Source: Stropharia rugosoannulata
Taxonomy: Eukaryota; Basidiomycota; Agaricomycetes; Agaricales; Strophariaceae
Direction: 5' to 3'
NCBI GenBank assembly: GCA_028532985.1
Contig: JANCIK010000007.1
Location: 1,674,001-1,738,000, forward strand
Length of the DNA stretch: 64,000 nt
The notes beneath the pieces are model-generated. The model saw only the letters and a list, made by a program, of their open reading frames with translations. It had not been told where the DNA came from and searched no databases. Position numbers and translations under genes: made by a program. Shown piece after piece: positions 1 to 11,471 of this stretch (its first letter is position 1; the number at the start of each line of letters is the position of its first letter).

Positions 1-3000
1 TCATCCAAGTCACCATTGGTGAATGCAGACGAGATGTCCACAGAACGTAGCTCAAGGTCCTCTGCAGCTGCAATAGCCAGTATCATGCGCAAGGTTGCTG
101 GACGGAAGGTGGGAGCAAAGACTTCGGTGTAATCAATTCCAGGACGCTGACTATAGCCCTTTGCGACGATACGAGCCTTGTAACGCTCCACAGTGCCATC
201 TGCATGACATTTGACCTTGAAGACCCAACCTGAACCAATAGCCTTTGCACCAGGTGGCAAGTCAATGATTTCCCAAGTGTTGTTCTGCAACAGTGTGTTG
301 TACTCTGCGTTTGCTGCATCTCGCCATGTGTCTGTGTCGTCGCCCTTGAGTGCCTGCTTGTAGTTCTTGGGATCCGAGACAGTAGCAGCACCAGCAAACT
401 GAACCTCTTCCAAGCCTTCGTCAACAGTGTAACTGTCGAGTTCGTCATTATCGAGGTCATCAGTCTCAGAAGGCGGCATAGAAGGCGGGAGGGGCACAGC
501 AGCAGGTTTGACTTTCCACCATTCGCCAGGAGGTCGAGATTCATGTGTAGTGTGTCTCAGAGGCTCAGCAACAGCCTTGGGTTCCACAGGAAAGGGAGGT
601 GCAACAGTACGAGGCGGTTGGGGCACGTTTGCAGCAGAATGCTGATCTCGTCGAGTTGAGCATGTTGGTGTTTTCAACGATTGCGGAATGTGATGCAATG
701 ACTCCAACTTGGGTGTGGTACTGTCAGACTCGTCTTTCGACGCCCTATCCGATGGTACTTGACTCGACTTGCTAGGACCAGTAGGTGGACCGGAATGCAC
801 ATGCGATTTCCCAGAATGCGAATTGGGCTGAGTTGAGCACTTTGGTAAACTCGATGATTTTGCACCAGTGGTCGGTTTCTGCGAGTTGGGGGTAGGTGCA
901 TCGTGTTCGTCGTCAGACGACAAGTCAGATATTGCTGGTCCCGCCGAAGGGGGTGCAGTTGGTGCATCCGAGTCATCAGTGTCCAAGTCAGGCAAATAAG
1001 CAGCAGTTGAATCCCCCCCAGAATCTGGCACATCTGAGAAGTGTGAAGGCGTGCCTTTTGGGAACAGGTTGATTGGTGAAGTGACCTTCAAACCAGGAAA
1101 ACTGCGTTCATCAAAGATAGCACGTTCAGAGATCACATACTTCTTAGTGGACGGATTGTAGAACTGCCAGCCTTTGTAGCCTGTAGGATAACCGACGAAA
1201 ATGCACTTCTCAACGTGTGGTTGCAGTGACTTGCGTTTGTCTTTCTGCACAAAGACGTACGCAGCACAACCAAAAACACGGAGATGGCTCATATCGGGTT
1301 TCTTGCCATGCCATTCAGTGTAGGGCACAGAGTCAGTCAGAGACGACGTAGGGAGCCTATTCCACACGTGAATGTAAGCCATGACTGCAAGTCGCCAGAA
1401 CGAGAGTGGCAGCTTTGCTTCTACAAGCATTGCAGTGACGTTGAGAGGTCTACTGCGTAGCTAGACTCGAAATCGCGAAACACAACACACACACACACAC
1501 CCAGCGGAGCGAGATCCTATCCCCTAGATCGAGCGAATGCTCTCAACTAAATGGCTAGTATAATCTGTGCTCTGCTCTGGTTCCTGTTCTGGGCATGCGA
1601 TGTGCGCACCTCGTGTCTTCTAGTCTTTGTAATAGCAAGTAGTGCCTGCAAGTTCGTTTGTAAGGAGGGGTTTAATTCTAGTAAATCTCGGATAGAGCCC
1701 GGTTGCTAGTGGTGTGCGCAAAGCAAAATGATAAATGAAATAAGTTGTTTTTAGCAAACAGCTTCGCTGCGCGCACTTCCGGGTCCGGTGACCTCGTACA
1801 ATGTGCGGACTCTCCAAAGTCCAATAACACAAGACTCTCCAAAGTCTTTCACCCGGCGGTGCAGTCTCACAGTCTAAACACTACAGTGCAAGTTTCTGTA
1901 CATGGTTGTACTGACTCCTCACTGAGCTCTCCAAATGACCCGGTGGTCAGAAGCTATCCAAAACTCCTATGATGCACAAAACACTTCACAGTTAAAACCC
2001 TAACAAAAGCTAAACACAGCCCGCTGACGGCCTGGGACAGAACCCAGCACACAGATCTAGTGGGTAGACAATTGCTTAATTACTATAGACAAGGATACAG
2101 GTTTATATGCGATGCGTGCATGTGTACTAATAATAAGGTAAAGTAAATACTAGCAACGCGCGGCCAAAGGTCCGCGCATCGCATCCGGGCTTCCCTTCGA
2201 GTGTCCTGATCCCTTGGCATTCGCTGCGCGCATGTCGTTTGTTCCCTCGGGCTTTTGCGCGTCTTTTTGATGCGCACTGCCACGGTCACATGATGTGTGG
2301 ACTTAGTCAATTTCTGCCTTTGCGATGCGCGCACATGAGATGCACGCACAGCCCTTCACACTGCCCTTGGTACTCGCTCAGCTGTACTCACACCGCACTT
2401 GGCTGGTGCTTAACCGTTCTACGCACACCTAATTGCCCGCACAGATGGCCAAGCTATGCACTTTTAAAAACTTGTACAGTTCACTGCCCAATCCTTCTCA
2501 CAATAGGTGCGTGCAGGCGCTTGTAGTCATGATGCGCGCTGATAGCTATAGACTATGAGTCAGGCTCAACTCTAGTCTCTCTGTGTTCTCCCGCGCGCAG
2601 CTATCCCACTAACGGACCTTCTGACTGTTTACACCCGTAGCCAAAAAGCAGCCCTGTCAACGTGCTCAGCAATAGTGCGGTTGGCACGTTCAGCAACACC
2701 ATTCTGCTGAGGTCGATTGCGTGTGCTGTGTCGTCTGTGAATGCTGCATTGCTCCATAAACCGTATAAACTAGTTTGACATGTATTCACCAGCCTTGTCA
2801 TCCTGCATTGCCTTGATTTTCGCGTTTAGCTGATTCTCTGCATATGCCTTGTACACCTTGAATGCATCAAATGCATCCGACTTGCGCTTCAGGAACATGA
2901 CAGCATGCAGGTGAGTGCAGTCGTCAATGAATGTGATCCAGTAGCGATGTCCCTCAGGTGTAGGCACTGAGAGCGGACCATGCAAGTCAGAATGCACCAA

Positions 3001-4029
3001 TTCAAGCGGTTTGGTCGATTTGCGAGTTGAGCTCGGAAATGTGCCAGACATCATCTTGCCAGCTAAGCATGGTTCGCAAATCGGATCTGGTTGCTCTTTT
3101 GACGTTACGAGCATGCCAGTGACCAGACCCTTGGTGAGCAGCTTGTTGATGTGTGCATGGCTGTGATGTCCGCAACGACGATGCCAGAGCTCTGCATTGA
3201 GGGGTAGAGTGGATGACGATGAAGCAGAGCACGCAGATTCGCAAATGGGACAAGTGAGACCATCCAGAATGGCAGAGTGCGATGCATTGATAGTTGCAGT
3301 GAAGATGGTCTTGCCAGAGCAGTTGAAGTACATCTTGTTTGCATCGATCTCAATCAGGATGCCAGAGCGCTTGGTGAGGTACAGACATGCAAGCAGGTTG
3401 TTGCGCAACTTGGGGACATGCAGGACACGTTGAATGACTACTGCGTCCGCTTTCTTGCCATTGATGACTGGGTGGAACACCACATTGCCAACACCCTCAG
3501 AGTAGACAATAGAATCATCTGCAAGACGAATTGGGACACAGTGAGGTTTGTACTCCACAATCCAGTCTCGATGAGGCGTCATATGGCTAGTTGCACCTGT
3601 ATCTGCGAGCCAGTCGAAATCATTGCCTTGTGCGTCACCTGTAGCAAGTGCAGATGCAAAACCTGCATACTCGACGATTTGCAATGTCTCCTGTGCTGGG
3701 GGCGAAGCAGAGTGTGCCATTTGACCAACAGCTGCCAGAGTCGACCACATGCTGACTGGGTCATGCAGAATGTGAGCCAAGTGTGATTTGAGCTCGTTCT
3801 GAACATGACTGTGGATGTAGCCAGCAGCAGCAGTCGACTTGCTTGTCCATGCATTGTGTGCCTCGATCTCAGCCATAGACGGCGTGAGAGAGAGCAGAGG
3901 ATGCTTGCATTCACCAGTAACCAGACGCCATAGCTCCTGAGAGCATAACCATGCCTTCATGTTGCAAGACCAGAGTTGGTAGTTGGCAGTGCTCAGTTTG
4001 TCAAACTGAGGTGTTGCGAAGAAACTCAT
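1..4029 (-). pseudogene. gag-pol polyprotein of copia element A, broken
   Basis: The reading frame starts at the ATG at 4029, the same start as in the intact copy E. It runs through a short gag, protease (WLADTGATSH) and the integrase zinc site and first catalytic residues. It stops at about 2770, where a Glu codon (GAG) has become TAG in integrase, just after the DDKAGEY motif. The rest of integrase is interrupted by the foreign insert at 1442-2659. Coding similarity resumes at 1441 and continues through the Ser/Pro/Asp-rich linker (about 1080-540) into RT (about 400-1). The gag part lacks a CCHC knuckle, as in B and E. The nonsense codon and the insert make this copy non-functional. Confidence 0.88.
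1442..2659. mobile_element. Solo LTR (about 1.2 kb) inserted in integrase of A
   Basis: Comparison with uninterrupted copies shows 1218 bp of foreign DNA between the integrase sequence ending at 1441 and resuming at 2660. The insert begins TG and ends CA. Its ends form a short imperfect inverted repeat (TGAGAGGTCT against TGACAGGGCT). It is flanked by a 4 bp direct repeat, ACGT (1438-1441 and 2660-2663). These are hallmarks of an LTR left after LTR-LTR recombination. I find no coding potential. The interior has an (AC)n run at about 1485-1500 and many CG-rich TGCGCGCA-like words, unlike the copia LTRs. The length and 4 bp duplication suggest a Gypsy-type element, but no internal region is present to prove it. 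Confidence 0.72.
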
Positions 4030-4747
4030 GGTTGCAGGTGAAGTAAAGTGGTGATAGACGTGATGTGGTATGAGGTGGTAGCTAGTAATGGCGCAAACGA
4101 TGTGGCAAAGTTGCGAGACGAGCTGGGCTGAAATGCACGAGCAGTGGGCAGAACACTTGCAGTATCTCAATTAGGCCGAGTTGAGCACTTGCAGTAAAAC
4201 GTCGATTGCACGAGCAGCAGTGAACTGATTGACACAAGATTGAATGAAGGTATAGTTCAACGATGCGGAACGTGTGTGATCGAGTTGTGCGAACAACAGT
4301 GACAATGCACTAGTGCAGTGAGCAAAACTGTTTCAGAGTGTCAATTGGACGGAGTTGAGCACTCTGGTGAAGAACAGTGAATTGCAAGTGAACGGCTGAG
4401 CATGACGACCTGTGAGTGGGCAAGTGACGAGAGGCACGTGTAACGATGAGGTCCTCAAAAGAACCACGTGTTTCGACGATCAGGGAAGCCCGGGGAGCGA
4501 AGTCTCTGGTGAACACCAAGAGAGTTCTATTGACCTAAAACCAAAAGAAGCAGATTGCTCGATAACCGTGCAAGCTGGTGGAACGCAGGTGGTACCAGAA
4601 CGACGGTTGTGACGTGGCAGTCGTGCTCACGAAAAAACGAGGCAAAACGAACGACGATGAGTGTTAGGTTAAGTACCAAGCCACTCAGTGGAGAAAGGAC
4701 AGTAGAGAAGTGATGAGTAGGATGCTCAGAGCGCAGGGCTCATAACC
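4030..4747 (-). other. 5' leader of copia element A
   Basis: This 0.7 kb untranslated leader lies between LTR/PBS and the gag start. It is closely matched in E (41516-42233) and partly at 47205-47565. It carries two GAGTTGAGCAC words (about 4179 and 4349 on the plus strand), a motif that recurs in the leaders of all copies. I see no conserved coding frame. Confidence 0.75.
4731..4747 (-). promoter_or_regulatory. Primer binding site of A (half-tRNA-iMet type)
   Basis: On the minus strand the bases immediately after the LTR read GGTTATGAGCCCTGCGC. This is the reverse complement of the anticodon-arm segment GCGCAGGGCUCAUAACC of yeast initiator tRNA-Met (from memory of that tRNA). Copia of Drosophila and its relatives prime from an internally cut tRNA-iMet in this way. 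Confidence 0.8.
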
Positions 4748-4951
4748 TGTTGAAAGCAGACTGCTTACAGGTGCAGAGAGCGAACCTAACTCACACAGAG
4801 ATGGTGGTGGTAAGAGATTAAGAGGCATCTACACTAGTACATGCCTTATATACTACCATAAGTGATATTAACTATATATGGAGTGTACTAATTATAGTAT
4901 GCGATATCTAATCTACTGCTGATGGTCAGTCCAATCCTATGTAATCTAACA
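4748..4951 (-). repeat. 5' LTR of copia element A
   Basis: A 204 bp LTR, TGTTAG...TTCAACA on the minus strand, with TG/CA ends. A TATATAAG box lies at about 4845-4853. Its sequence near the U3 end (CAGTCCAATCCTAT on the plus strand) matches the 3' LTR of B rather than the LTRs of E, so A and B belong to one sublineage. Its outer end joins B's gag directly at 4951/4952. Confidence 0.9.
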
Positions 4952-7900
4952 ACATGAAAGCATGGTTACGCTCTCAGGAGCTATGGCATTTGGTTACAGG
5001 TGAATGCAAGCGTCCTCTGCTCTCTCTCACGCCGTCTATGGCTGATATCGAGGCACACGACATATGGACAAGCAAGTCGACTGCTGCTGCTGGCTACATC
5101 CACAGTCATGTTCAGAACGAGCTCAAATCACACTTGGCTCACATTCTGCATGACCCAGTCAGCATGTGGTCGACTCTGGCAGCTGTTGGTCAAATGGCAC
5201 ACTCTGCTTCGCCCCCAGCACAGGAGACATTGCAAATCGTCGAGTATGCAGGTTTTGCATCTGCACTTGCTACAGGTGACGCACAAGGCAATGATTTCGA
5301 CTGGCTCGCAGATACAGGTGCAACTAGCCATATGACGCCTCATCGAGACTGGATTGTGGAGTACAAACCTCACTGTGTCCCAATTCGTCTTGCAGATGAT
5401 TCTATTGTCTACTCTGAGGGTGTTGGCAATGTGGTGTTCCACCCAGTCATCAATGGCAAGAAAGCGGACGCAGTAGTCATTCAACGTGTCCTGCATGTCC
5501 CCAAGTTGCGCAACAACCTGCTTGCATGTCTGTACCTCACCAAGCGCTCTGGCATCCTGATTGAGATCGATGCAAACAAGATGTACTTCAACTGCTCTGG
5601 CAAGACCATCTTCACTGCAACTATCAATGCATCGCACTCTGCCATTCTGGATGGTCTCACTTGTCCCATTTGCGAATCTGCGTGCTCTGCTTCGTCATCG
5701 TCCACTCTACCCCTCAATGCAGAGCTCTGGCATCGTCGTTGCGGACATCATAGCCATGCACACATCAACAAGCTGCTTTCGAAGGATCTGGTCACTGGCA
5801 TGCTCGTAACGTCGAAAGAGCAGCCAGATCCGATTTGCGAACCATGCTTAGCTGGCAAAATGACATCTGGGACATTTCCGAGCTCAACTCGCAAATCGAC
5901 CAAACCACTGGAATTGGTGCATTCTGACTTGCATGGTCTGCTCTCAGTGCCTACACCTGAGGGACATCGCTACTGGATCACATTCATTGACGACTGCACT
6001 CACCTGCATGCTGTCATGTTCCTGAAGCGCAAGTCGGACGCATTCAATGCATTCAAGGTGTACAAGGCATATGCAGAGAACCAGCTAAACACGAAAATCA
6101 AGGCTATGCAGGATGACAAGGCTGGTGAATACATGTCAAACGAGTTCATACGGTTTATGGAGCAATGCAGCATTCACAGACGACACAGCACATGCAATCG
6201 GCCCCAGCAGAATGGTGTTGCTGAACGCGCCAATTGCACTATTGCTGAGCACGTCACTGCAATGCTTGTAGAGGCAAAGCTCCCACTCTTGTTCTGGCGA
6301 CTTGCAGTGTTTGCTTACATTCACGTGTGGAACAGGCTACCTATGTCGTCTCTGACTGACTCTGTGCCCTACACTGCATGGCATGGCAAGAAACCCGATA
6401 TGAGCCATCTCCGTGTTTTTGGTTGTGCTGCGTATGTCTTTGTGCAGAGAGACAAACGCAAGTCACTGCAACCACATGTTGAGAAGTGCATTTTCGTCGG
6501 TTATCCTACAGGCTACAAAGGCTGGCAGTTCTACAATCTGTCCACTAAGAAGTATGTGATCTCGGAACGTGCTATCTTTGACGAACGCAGTTTCCCTGGT
6601 TTGAAGGTCACTTCACCAATCAACCTGTTTCCAAAGGGCACGCCTTCACACTTCTCAGATGTGCCAGATTCTGGGGGGGATTCAACTGCTGCTTATTTGC
6701 CTGACTTGGACACTGATGACTCGGATGCACCAACTGCACCTCCTTCGGCGGGACCAGCACCATCTGACTCATCGTCTGACGACGAACACGATGCACCTAC
6801 TCCCAACTCGCAGAAACCAACAGCTAGTGCGAAATCGTCGAGTTCACCAAAGTGCTCAACTCAGCCCAATTTGCATTCTGTGAAATCGCATGTGCATTCC
6901 GGTCCAACTGCTGGTCCTAGCAAGTCGAGTCAAGTACCATCGGATAGGGCGTCGAACGACGAGTCTGACAGTACCACAGTCAAGTTGGAGTCATTGCATC
7001 GCATTCGGCAATCGTCGAAAACACCAACATGCTCAACTCGACGAGATAAGCATTCTGCCCCAAACGTGCCCAAACCGCCTCGTACTGTTGCACCTCCCAT
7101 TCCTGTGGAACCCAAGGCTGTTGCTGAGCCTCTGAGACACACTACACATGAATCTCGACCTCCTGGCGAATGGTGGAAAGTCAAACCTGCTGCTGTGCCC
7201 CTCCCGCCTTCTATGCCGCCTTCTGAGACTGATGACCTCGATAATGACGAACTTGACAGTTACACTGTTGATGAAGGCTTGGAAGAGGTTCAGTTTGCTG
7301 GTGCTGCTACTGTGTCGGATCCCAAGAACTACAAGCAGGCACTCAAGGGCGACGATGCAGACAGATGGCAAGATGCAGCAAACGCAGAGTACAACACACT
7401 GCTGCAGAACAACACTTGGGAAATCGTCGACTTGCCACCTGGTGCAAAGGCAATTGGTTCTGGTTGGGTTTTCAAGGTCAAGCGTCATGCAGATGGCACT
7501 GTGGAGCGTTACAAGGCTCGTATCGTCGCAAAGGGCTACAGTCAGCGTCCTGGAATTGATTACACCGAAGTCTTTGCTCCCACCTTCCGTCCAGCAACCT
7601 TGCGCATGATACTGGCTATTGCAGCTACAGAAGACCTCGAACTACGCTCTGTGGACATTTCGTCTGCATTCACCAATGGTGACTTGGATGAGGACATCTA
7701 TATGCTGCAACCTGAGGGATTCCATGAAGGCGCACCAAACAAGGTCTGCAAGTTGCGCAAGTCGCTTTACGGTCTCAAGCAATCAGCTAGGCAGTGGAAC
7801 ACAAAGTTGCATTCAGTTCTCACTGACATGGGATTCAAGCGTGTGGAAGCAGACAGGTCAGTGTACATCTACTCAGATGGCACAGTTCGCATTTTCGTGC

Positions 7901-8877
7901 CCATCTACATTGACGACATCACGTTTGCATCCAAATCGACTTCATCCATTGACCGTGCTGTGAAGCAACTCAGTGCACGATTCAAATGCAGGGATCTCGG
8001 TGCTACGGAGTTTCTACTAGGTGTTGGCATAACCAGGGATCGCAGCAAATGCAAGATTTCGCTTCACCAGCGCCAGTTCATTCTGGACATGCTTGAACGT
8101 TACAGTATGCAAGATGCAATTCCTGTTACCACTCCTATGTCAGCTGGCACCGTCCTCACTTGTGCAATGGCACCTAGCAGCTCCGACAACATTGAGTTCA
8201 TGCAAAGTGTTCCCTACCTCAGCGCCATCAGTTCTCTCCAGTATCTCGCCACAATGACACGTCCTGACATCGCACACACTGTGTCTTACCTCGCACACTT
8301 TAACAGCAATCCTGGACCGCAGCACTGGACAGCAGTCAAGCACTTGTTCAAGTATCTGAAAGGAACACTTGAGTACAAGTTGGTTTACTCTGGTTCGCTT
8401 GGTACAGATCTGTTCACAACTTACTGTGATGCTGCACACGGCGACTGCAAGGACACTGGACGCTCTACAGGTGGATATGTCGTTTACATGGCTGGTGGTG
8501 CAATTAGCTGGTCTAGCAAATTGCAGAGCATTGTGACGCTCTCTACCACTGAAGCTGAGTTTGTGGCTGCGGTTGAGGCTGGCAAGGAGATCTCCTGGAT
8601 GCGCAACATTCTGCGCGAGTTTGGCTACACGATTCCGGTTCCCTCCACACTGCACATTGACAACCAGTCTGCTATCAGTGTATCGAAGAACCCAGAGCAC
8701 CACGGACGCATGAAGCACCTCGACCTTCGTTTTTACTGGCTACGCGACGCTGTACAGAACAGAGTCATTACACCTTCGTTTATACCCACAACACAACAGG
8801 TGGCTGACATTCTCACCAAACCGCTCTCAGCAGTTAAAGTAGATTACTGTCGCTCTCACATGGGAGTTCGACCATAG
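4952..8877 (+). CDS. Copia gag-pol polyprotein of element B (N-terminus outside window)
   Basis: A long open frame ends at TAG 8875-8877. The first ATG here (4954) is an internal Met: copy E has 23 residues before it, and B's own start should lie left of nested element A. Order: short gag; protease WLADTGATSH (about 5306-5335); integrase with an HHCC zinc site (LWHRRCGHH...HAHI...CEPC) and D-D-E (HSDLHG, DDKAGEY, NGVAERAN); a Ser/Pro/Asp-rich linker (about 6600-7250); RT from about 7430 with YIDD (about 7906-7917); RNase H with TTEAEF and HIDNQSA. No CCHC knuckle is present: gag jumps from EYAGFASALATGDAQ straight to protease. The pol part has no stop or frameshift and looks potentially active. 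Confidence 0.93.
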
Positions 8878-8912
8878 TGTATATACTGTAGTATAGAGAC
8901 TGCCTTGGTCAC

Positions 8913-8919
8913 AGGGGAG
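8913..8919 (+). promoter_or_regulatory. Polypurine tract of B
   Basis: AGGGGAG lies directly against the TGTTAG start of the 3' LTR, the standard place for plus-strand priming. The equivalent in E is GGGGGAG on the minus strand at 37481-37487. Confidence 0.75.
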
Positions 8920-9123
8920 TGTTAGATTACATAGGATTGGACTGACCATCAGCAGTAGATTAGATATCGCGTACTATATTTAGTACGCTCCATATATAGT
9001 TAATCTCGCTTATGGTAGTATATAAGGCATGTACTAGTGTAGATGCCTCTTAATCTCTTACCACCATCATCTCTGTGTGAGTTAGGTTCGCTCTCTGCGC
9101 CTGTAAGCAGTCTGCTTTCAACA
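8920..9123 (+). repeat. 3' LTR of copia element B
   Basis: A 204 bp LTR, TGTTAGATTAC...CTTTCAACA, with a TATATAAG box at 9019-9026. It follows the B stop codon after 42 bp. Immediately after it the sequence enters minus-strand RT of another copy (C), so B appears inserted into C. The matching left flank of B would be outside the window. Confidence 0.9.
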
Positions 9124-10507
9124 CAATGTAGATGGGCACGAAAATGCGAACTGTGCCATCTGAGTAGATGTACACTGACCTGTCTGCTTCCACACGCTTG
9201 AAACCCATATCAGTGAGAACTGAATGCAACTTTGTGTTCCACTGCCTAGCTGATTGCTTGAGACCGTAAAGCGACTTGCGCAACTTGCAGACCTTGTTTG
9301 GTGCGCCTTCATGGAATCCCTCAGGTTGCAGCATATAGATGTCCTCATCCAAGTCACCATTGGTGAATGCAGACGAAATGTCCACAGAGCGTAGTTCGAG
9401 GTCTTCTGTAGCTGCAATAGCCAGTATCATGCGCAAGGTTGCTGGACGGAAGGTGGGAGCAAAGACTTCGGTGTAATCAATTCCAGGACGCTGACTGTAG
9501 CCCTTTGTGACGATACGAGCCTTGTAACGCTCCACAGTGCCATCTGCATGACGCTTGACCTTGAAAACCCAACCAGAACCAATTGCCTTTGCACCAGGTG
9601 GCAAGTCGACGATTTCCCAAGTGTTGTTCTGCAGCAGTGTGTTGTACTCTGCGTTTGCTGCATCTTGCCATCTGTCTGCATCGTCGCCCTTGAGTGCCTG
9701 CTTGTAGTTCTTGGGATCCGACACAGTAGCAGCACCAGCAAACTGAACCTCTTCCAAGCCTTCGTCAACAGTGTAACTGTCGAGTTCGTCTTTATCGAGG
9801 TCATCAGTCTCAGAAGGCGGCATAGAAGGCGGGAGGGGCACAGCAGCAGGTTTGACTTTCCACCATTCGCCAGGAGGTCGAGATTCACGTGTAGTGCGTC
9901 TCAGAGGCTCAGCAACGACTTTGGGTTCCACAGGAATGGGAGGTGCAACAGTATGAGGTGGTTTGGACAGGTTTGGAGCAGAATGCTGATCTCGTCGAGT
10001 TGAGCATGTTGGTGTTTTCGACGATTGCCGAATGCGATGCAATGACTCCAACTTGGGTGTGGTACTGTCAGACTCGTCTTTCGACGCCCTATCCGATGGT
10101 ACTTGACTCGACTTGCTGGGACCAGCAGTTGGACCGGAATGCACATGCGATTTCCCAGAATGCGAATTGGGCAGAGTTGAGCACTTTGGTGAACTCGACG
10201 ATTTCGTGCCAGTGGTCGGTTTCTGCGAGTTGGGAGTAGGTGCATCGTGTTCGTCGTCAGACGACGAGTCAGATGGTGCCGGTCCCGCCAAAGGAGGTGC
10301 AGTTGGTGTGTCCGAGTCATCAGTATCCAAGTCAGGCAAATAGGCAGCAGTTGAATCCCCCCCAGAATCTGGCACATCTGAGAAGTGTGAAGGCGTGCCC
10401 TTTGGAAACAGGTTAATCGGTGAAGTAACCTTCAAACCAGGAAAACTGCATTCACAAAGATAGCACGCTCCGAGATCACATACTTCTTAGTGGACGGATT
10501 GTAGAAC
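9124..10507 (-). pseudogene. Copia fragment C: linker to RT, antisense
   Basis: This minus-strand pol piece runs from the residues just before YIDD (9124) back through RT and the Ser/Pro-rich linker to the end of the integrase domain (10507). It has no start and no catalytic YIDD. It is bounded on the left by B's LTR end and on the right by the LTR start of tandem unit 1, so both neighbours seem to have inserted into it. Apart from a 2 bp deletion at about 10456 the frame is open. Its right two-thirds match the antisense pieces inside the tandem units; its left third differs from them at several clustered sites. Confidence 0.85.
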
Positions 10508-10710
10508 TGTTAGATTACATAGGCAATCATCACCATCAGCAGTTAAGATTAGATAGTGCGGACTATAATTAGTTCGCTCCACATTTAGCTTAGTTCGCTT
10601 CTGGTAGTATATATAGCATGTACTAGTGTAGATGCCTCTTAATCTATTACCACTACCATCCCACCTGAGTTAGGGGCGCTCTCTGTGCCTATAAGCGTCC
10701 GCTTTTAACA
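10508..10710 (+). repeat. LTR of tandem unit 1 (long-gag subfamily)
   Basis: A 203 bp LTR, TGTTAGATTACATAGGC...GCTTTTAACA, with a TATA box TATATATA at 10608-10615. It shares its ends and overall layout with the short-gag LTRs but differs inside, so it defines a second subfamily. Its left end joins antisense fragment C, sharing TG at the junction. Confidence 0.92.
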
Positions 10711-10727
10711 GGTTATGAGCCCTGCGC
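10711..10727 (+). promoter_or_regulatory. Primer binding site, unit 1
   Basis: GGTTATGAGCCCTGCGC directly follows the LTR and is the same half-tRNA-iMet complement seen in A and E. Identical sites follow the LTRs of the other units at 16100, 21504, 26906 and 32302. Confidence 0.8.
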
Positions 10728-11471
10728 TCTGAGCAGTCCCTACTCATTGCTACTCTCTCTTATTCTCACTCTCCTTTCACCTGGGTGGCTTGGTACTTAA
10801 CCTAACACTCATTCGCGCTTCGCCTCGTTGTTTCACGAGCAGGACCGCCACGTCACGACCGTCGTTCTGGTACCACTCTCGTTCCGCCAGCTCAATCGGT
10901 CCTCGCACATTTCGCTCTTTTTCTTTACAGGTCCTCTGCACTCTCTTGGTTTCACCAGAGACTGCTTCAGCTTTGGGCTTCCCAGAGCTGTCCGCTCTTT
11001 TGTGCTTTTAGGGCTTCCCTGATCGTCGCCCCACTCCGTTCTTTCGAGGATCCACTCTTCATACGACCCCTCGCTGCCTGCCGATTGCCACATCACTACG
11101 CTCCGTCGTTCTTCTGCAATCGACCAGTCTTCACCAGAGTGCTCAACTCCTCGAGTTAGGACCTCGAAATTTGTTCAGCTCACTGCGACCTCGCATCGAC
11201 GTTGACTCTGTTGCAACTCAGCATACCATTTCCTTCATCATCGATACATCGAGCCCCAACTCTCATCTCGATCAGTTGCATTGTTGTCAAGAAATTCACA
11301 CTTTAGTACCCAAGTGCTCAACTCCTCGAGTTTGCAACTCCAATTTTGTCGTCGTTGCCACGCCCGAGTTCGTCATCGTTACCCCTATAACTTGGCAGTC
11401 CTAGGTTTCACGTGTTCGACTATCGGTCCTTCCACTCTCACGTCGATTGCATCTCTCATCGCTCTGCAATC
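10728..11471 (+). other. 5' leader of tandem unit 1
   Basis: An untranslated leader of about 0.75 kb with several upstream ATGs and no conserved frame. The word GTGCTCAACTCC occurs at 11139 and 11314. Leader lengths in the five units differ by small indels, mostly in C, G or T runs, plus a 12 bp duplication in unit 2 near 16450. Confidence 0.7.

Larger units (their letters stand above)
1..4951 (-). mobile_element. Copia element A (short-gag subfamily), cut by left edge
   Basis: This is a minus-strand Ty1/copia LTR retrotransposon. Read from its 5' end it has an LTR (4951-4748), a PBS (4747-4731), a leader, and gag-pol from 4029 down to the left edge, which falls in reverse transcriptase. The rest of RT, RNase H and the 3' LTR must lie outside the window. 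Its outer LTR end abuts plus-strand gag codons of element B at 4952. That is what an insertion of A into B would give, with B's start and the 5 bp target duplication beyond the left edge. A is itself split by a solo LTR at 1442-2659. The element identity is clear; the nesting order is inferred from junctions. Confidence 0.9.

Noticed and set aside
1745..2526. Short open frames inside the 1442-2659 insert
   Set aside because: Frames on both strands overlap, have low-complexity composition and lie within a TG...CA LTR-like insert.
4720..4750. tRNA gene for initiator Met
   Set aside because: Only the anticodon-arm complement is present, next to an LTR; the rest of a tRNA cloverleaf is absent. 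It is a primer binding site.
4954..5020. ATG 4954 as the true start of gag-pol B
   Set aside because: Copy E has 23 conserved residues before this Met, and the base before it is the end of another element's LTR.
5128..5717. Antisense genes opposite copia gag-pol
   Set aside because: The same antisense frames recur opposite every copy because the coding strand is conserved; nothing supports their expression.
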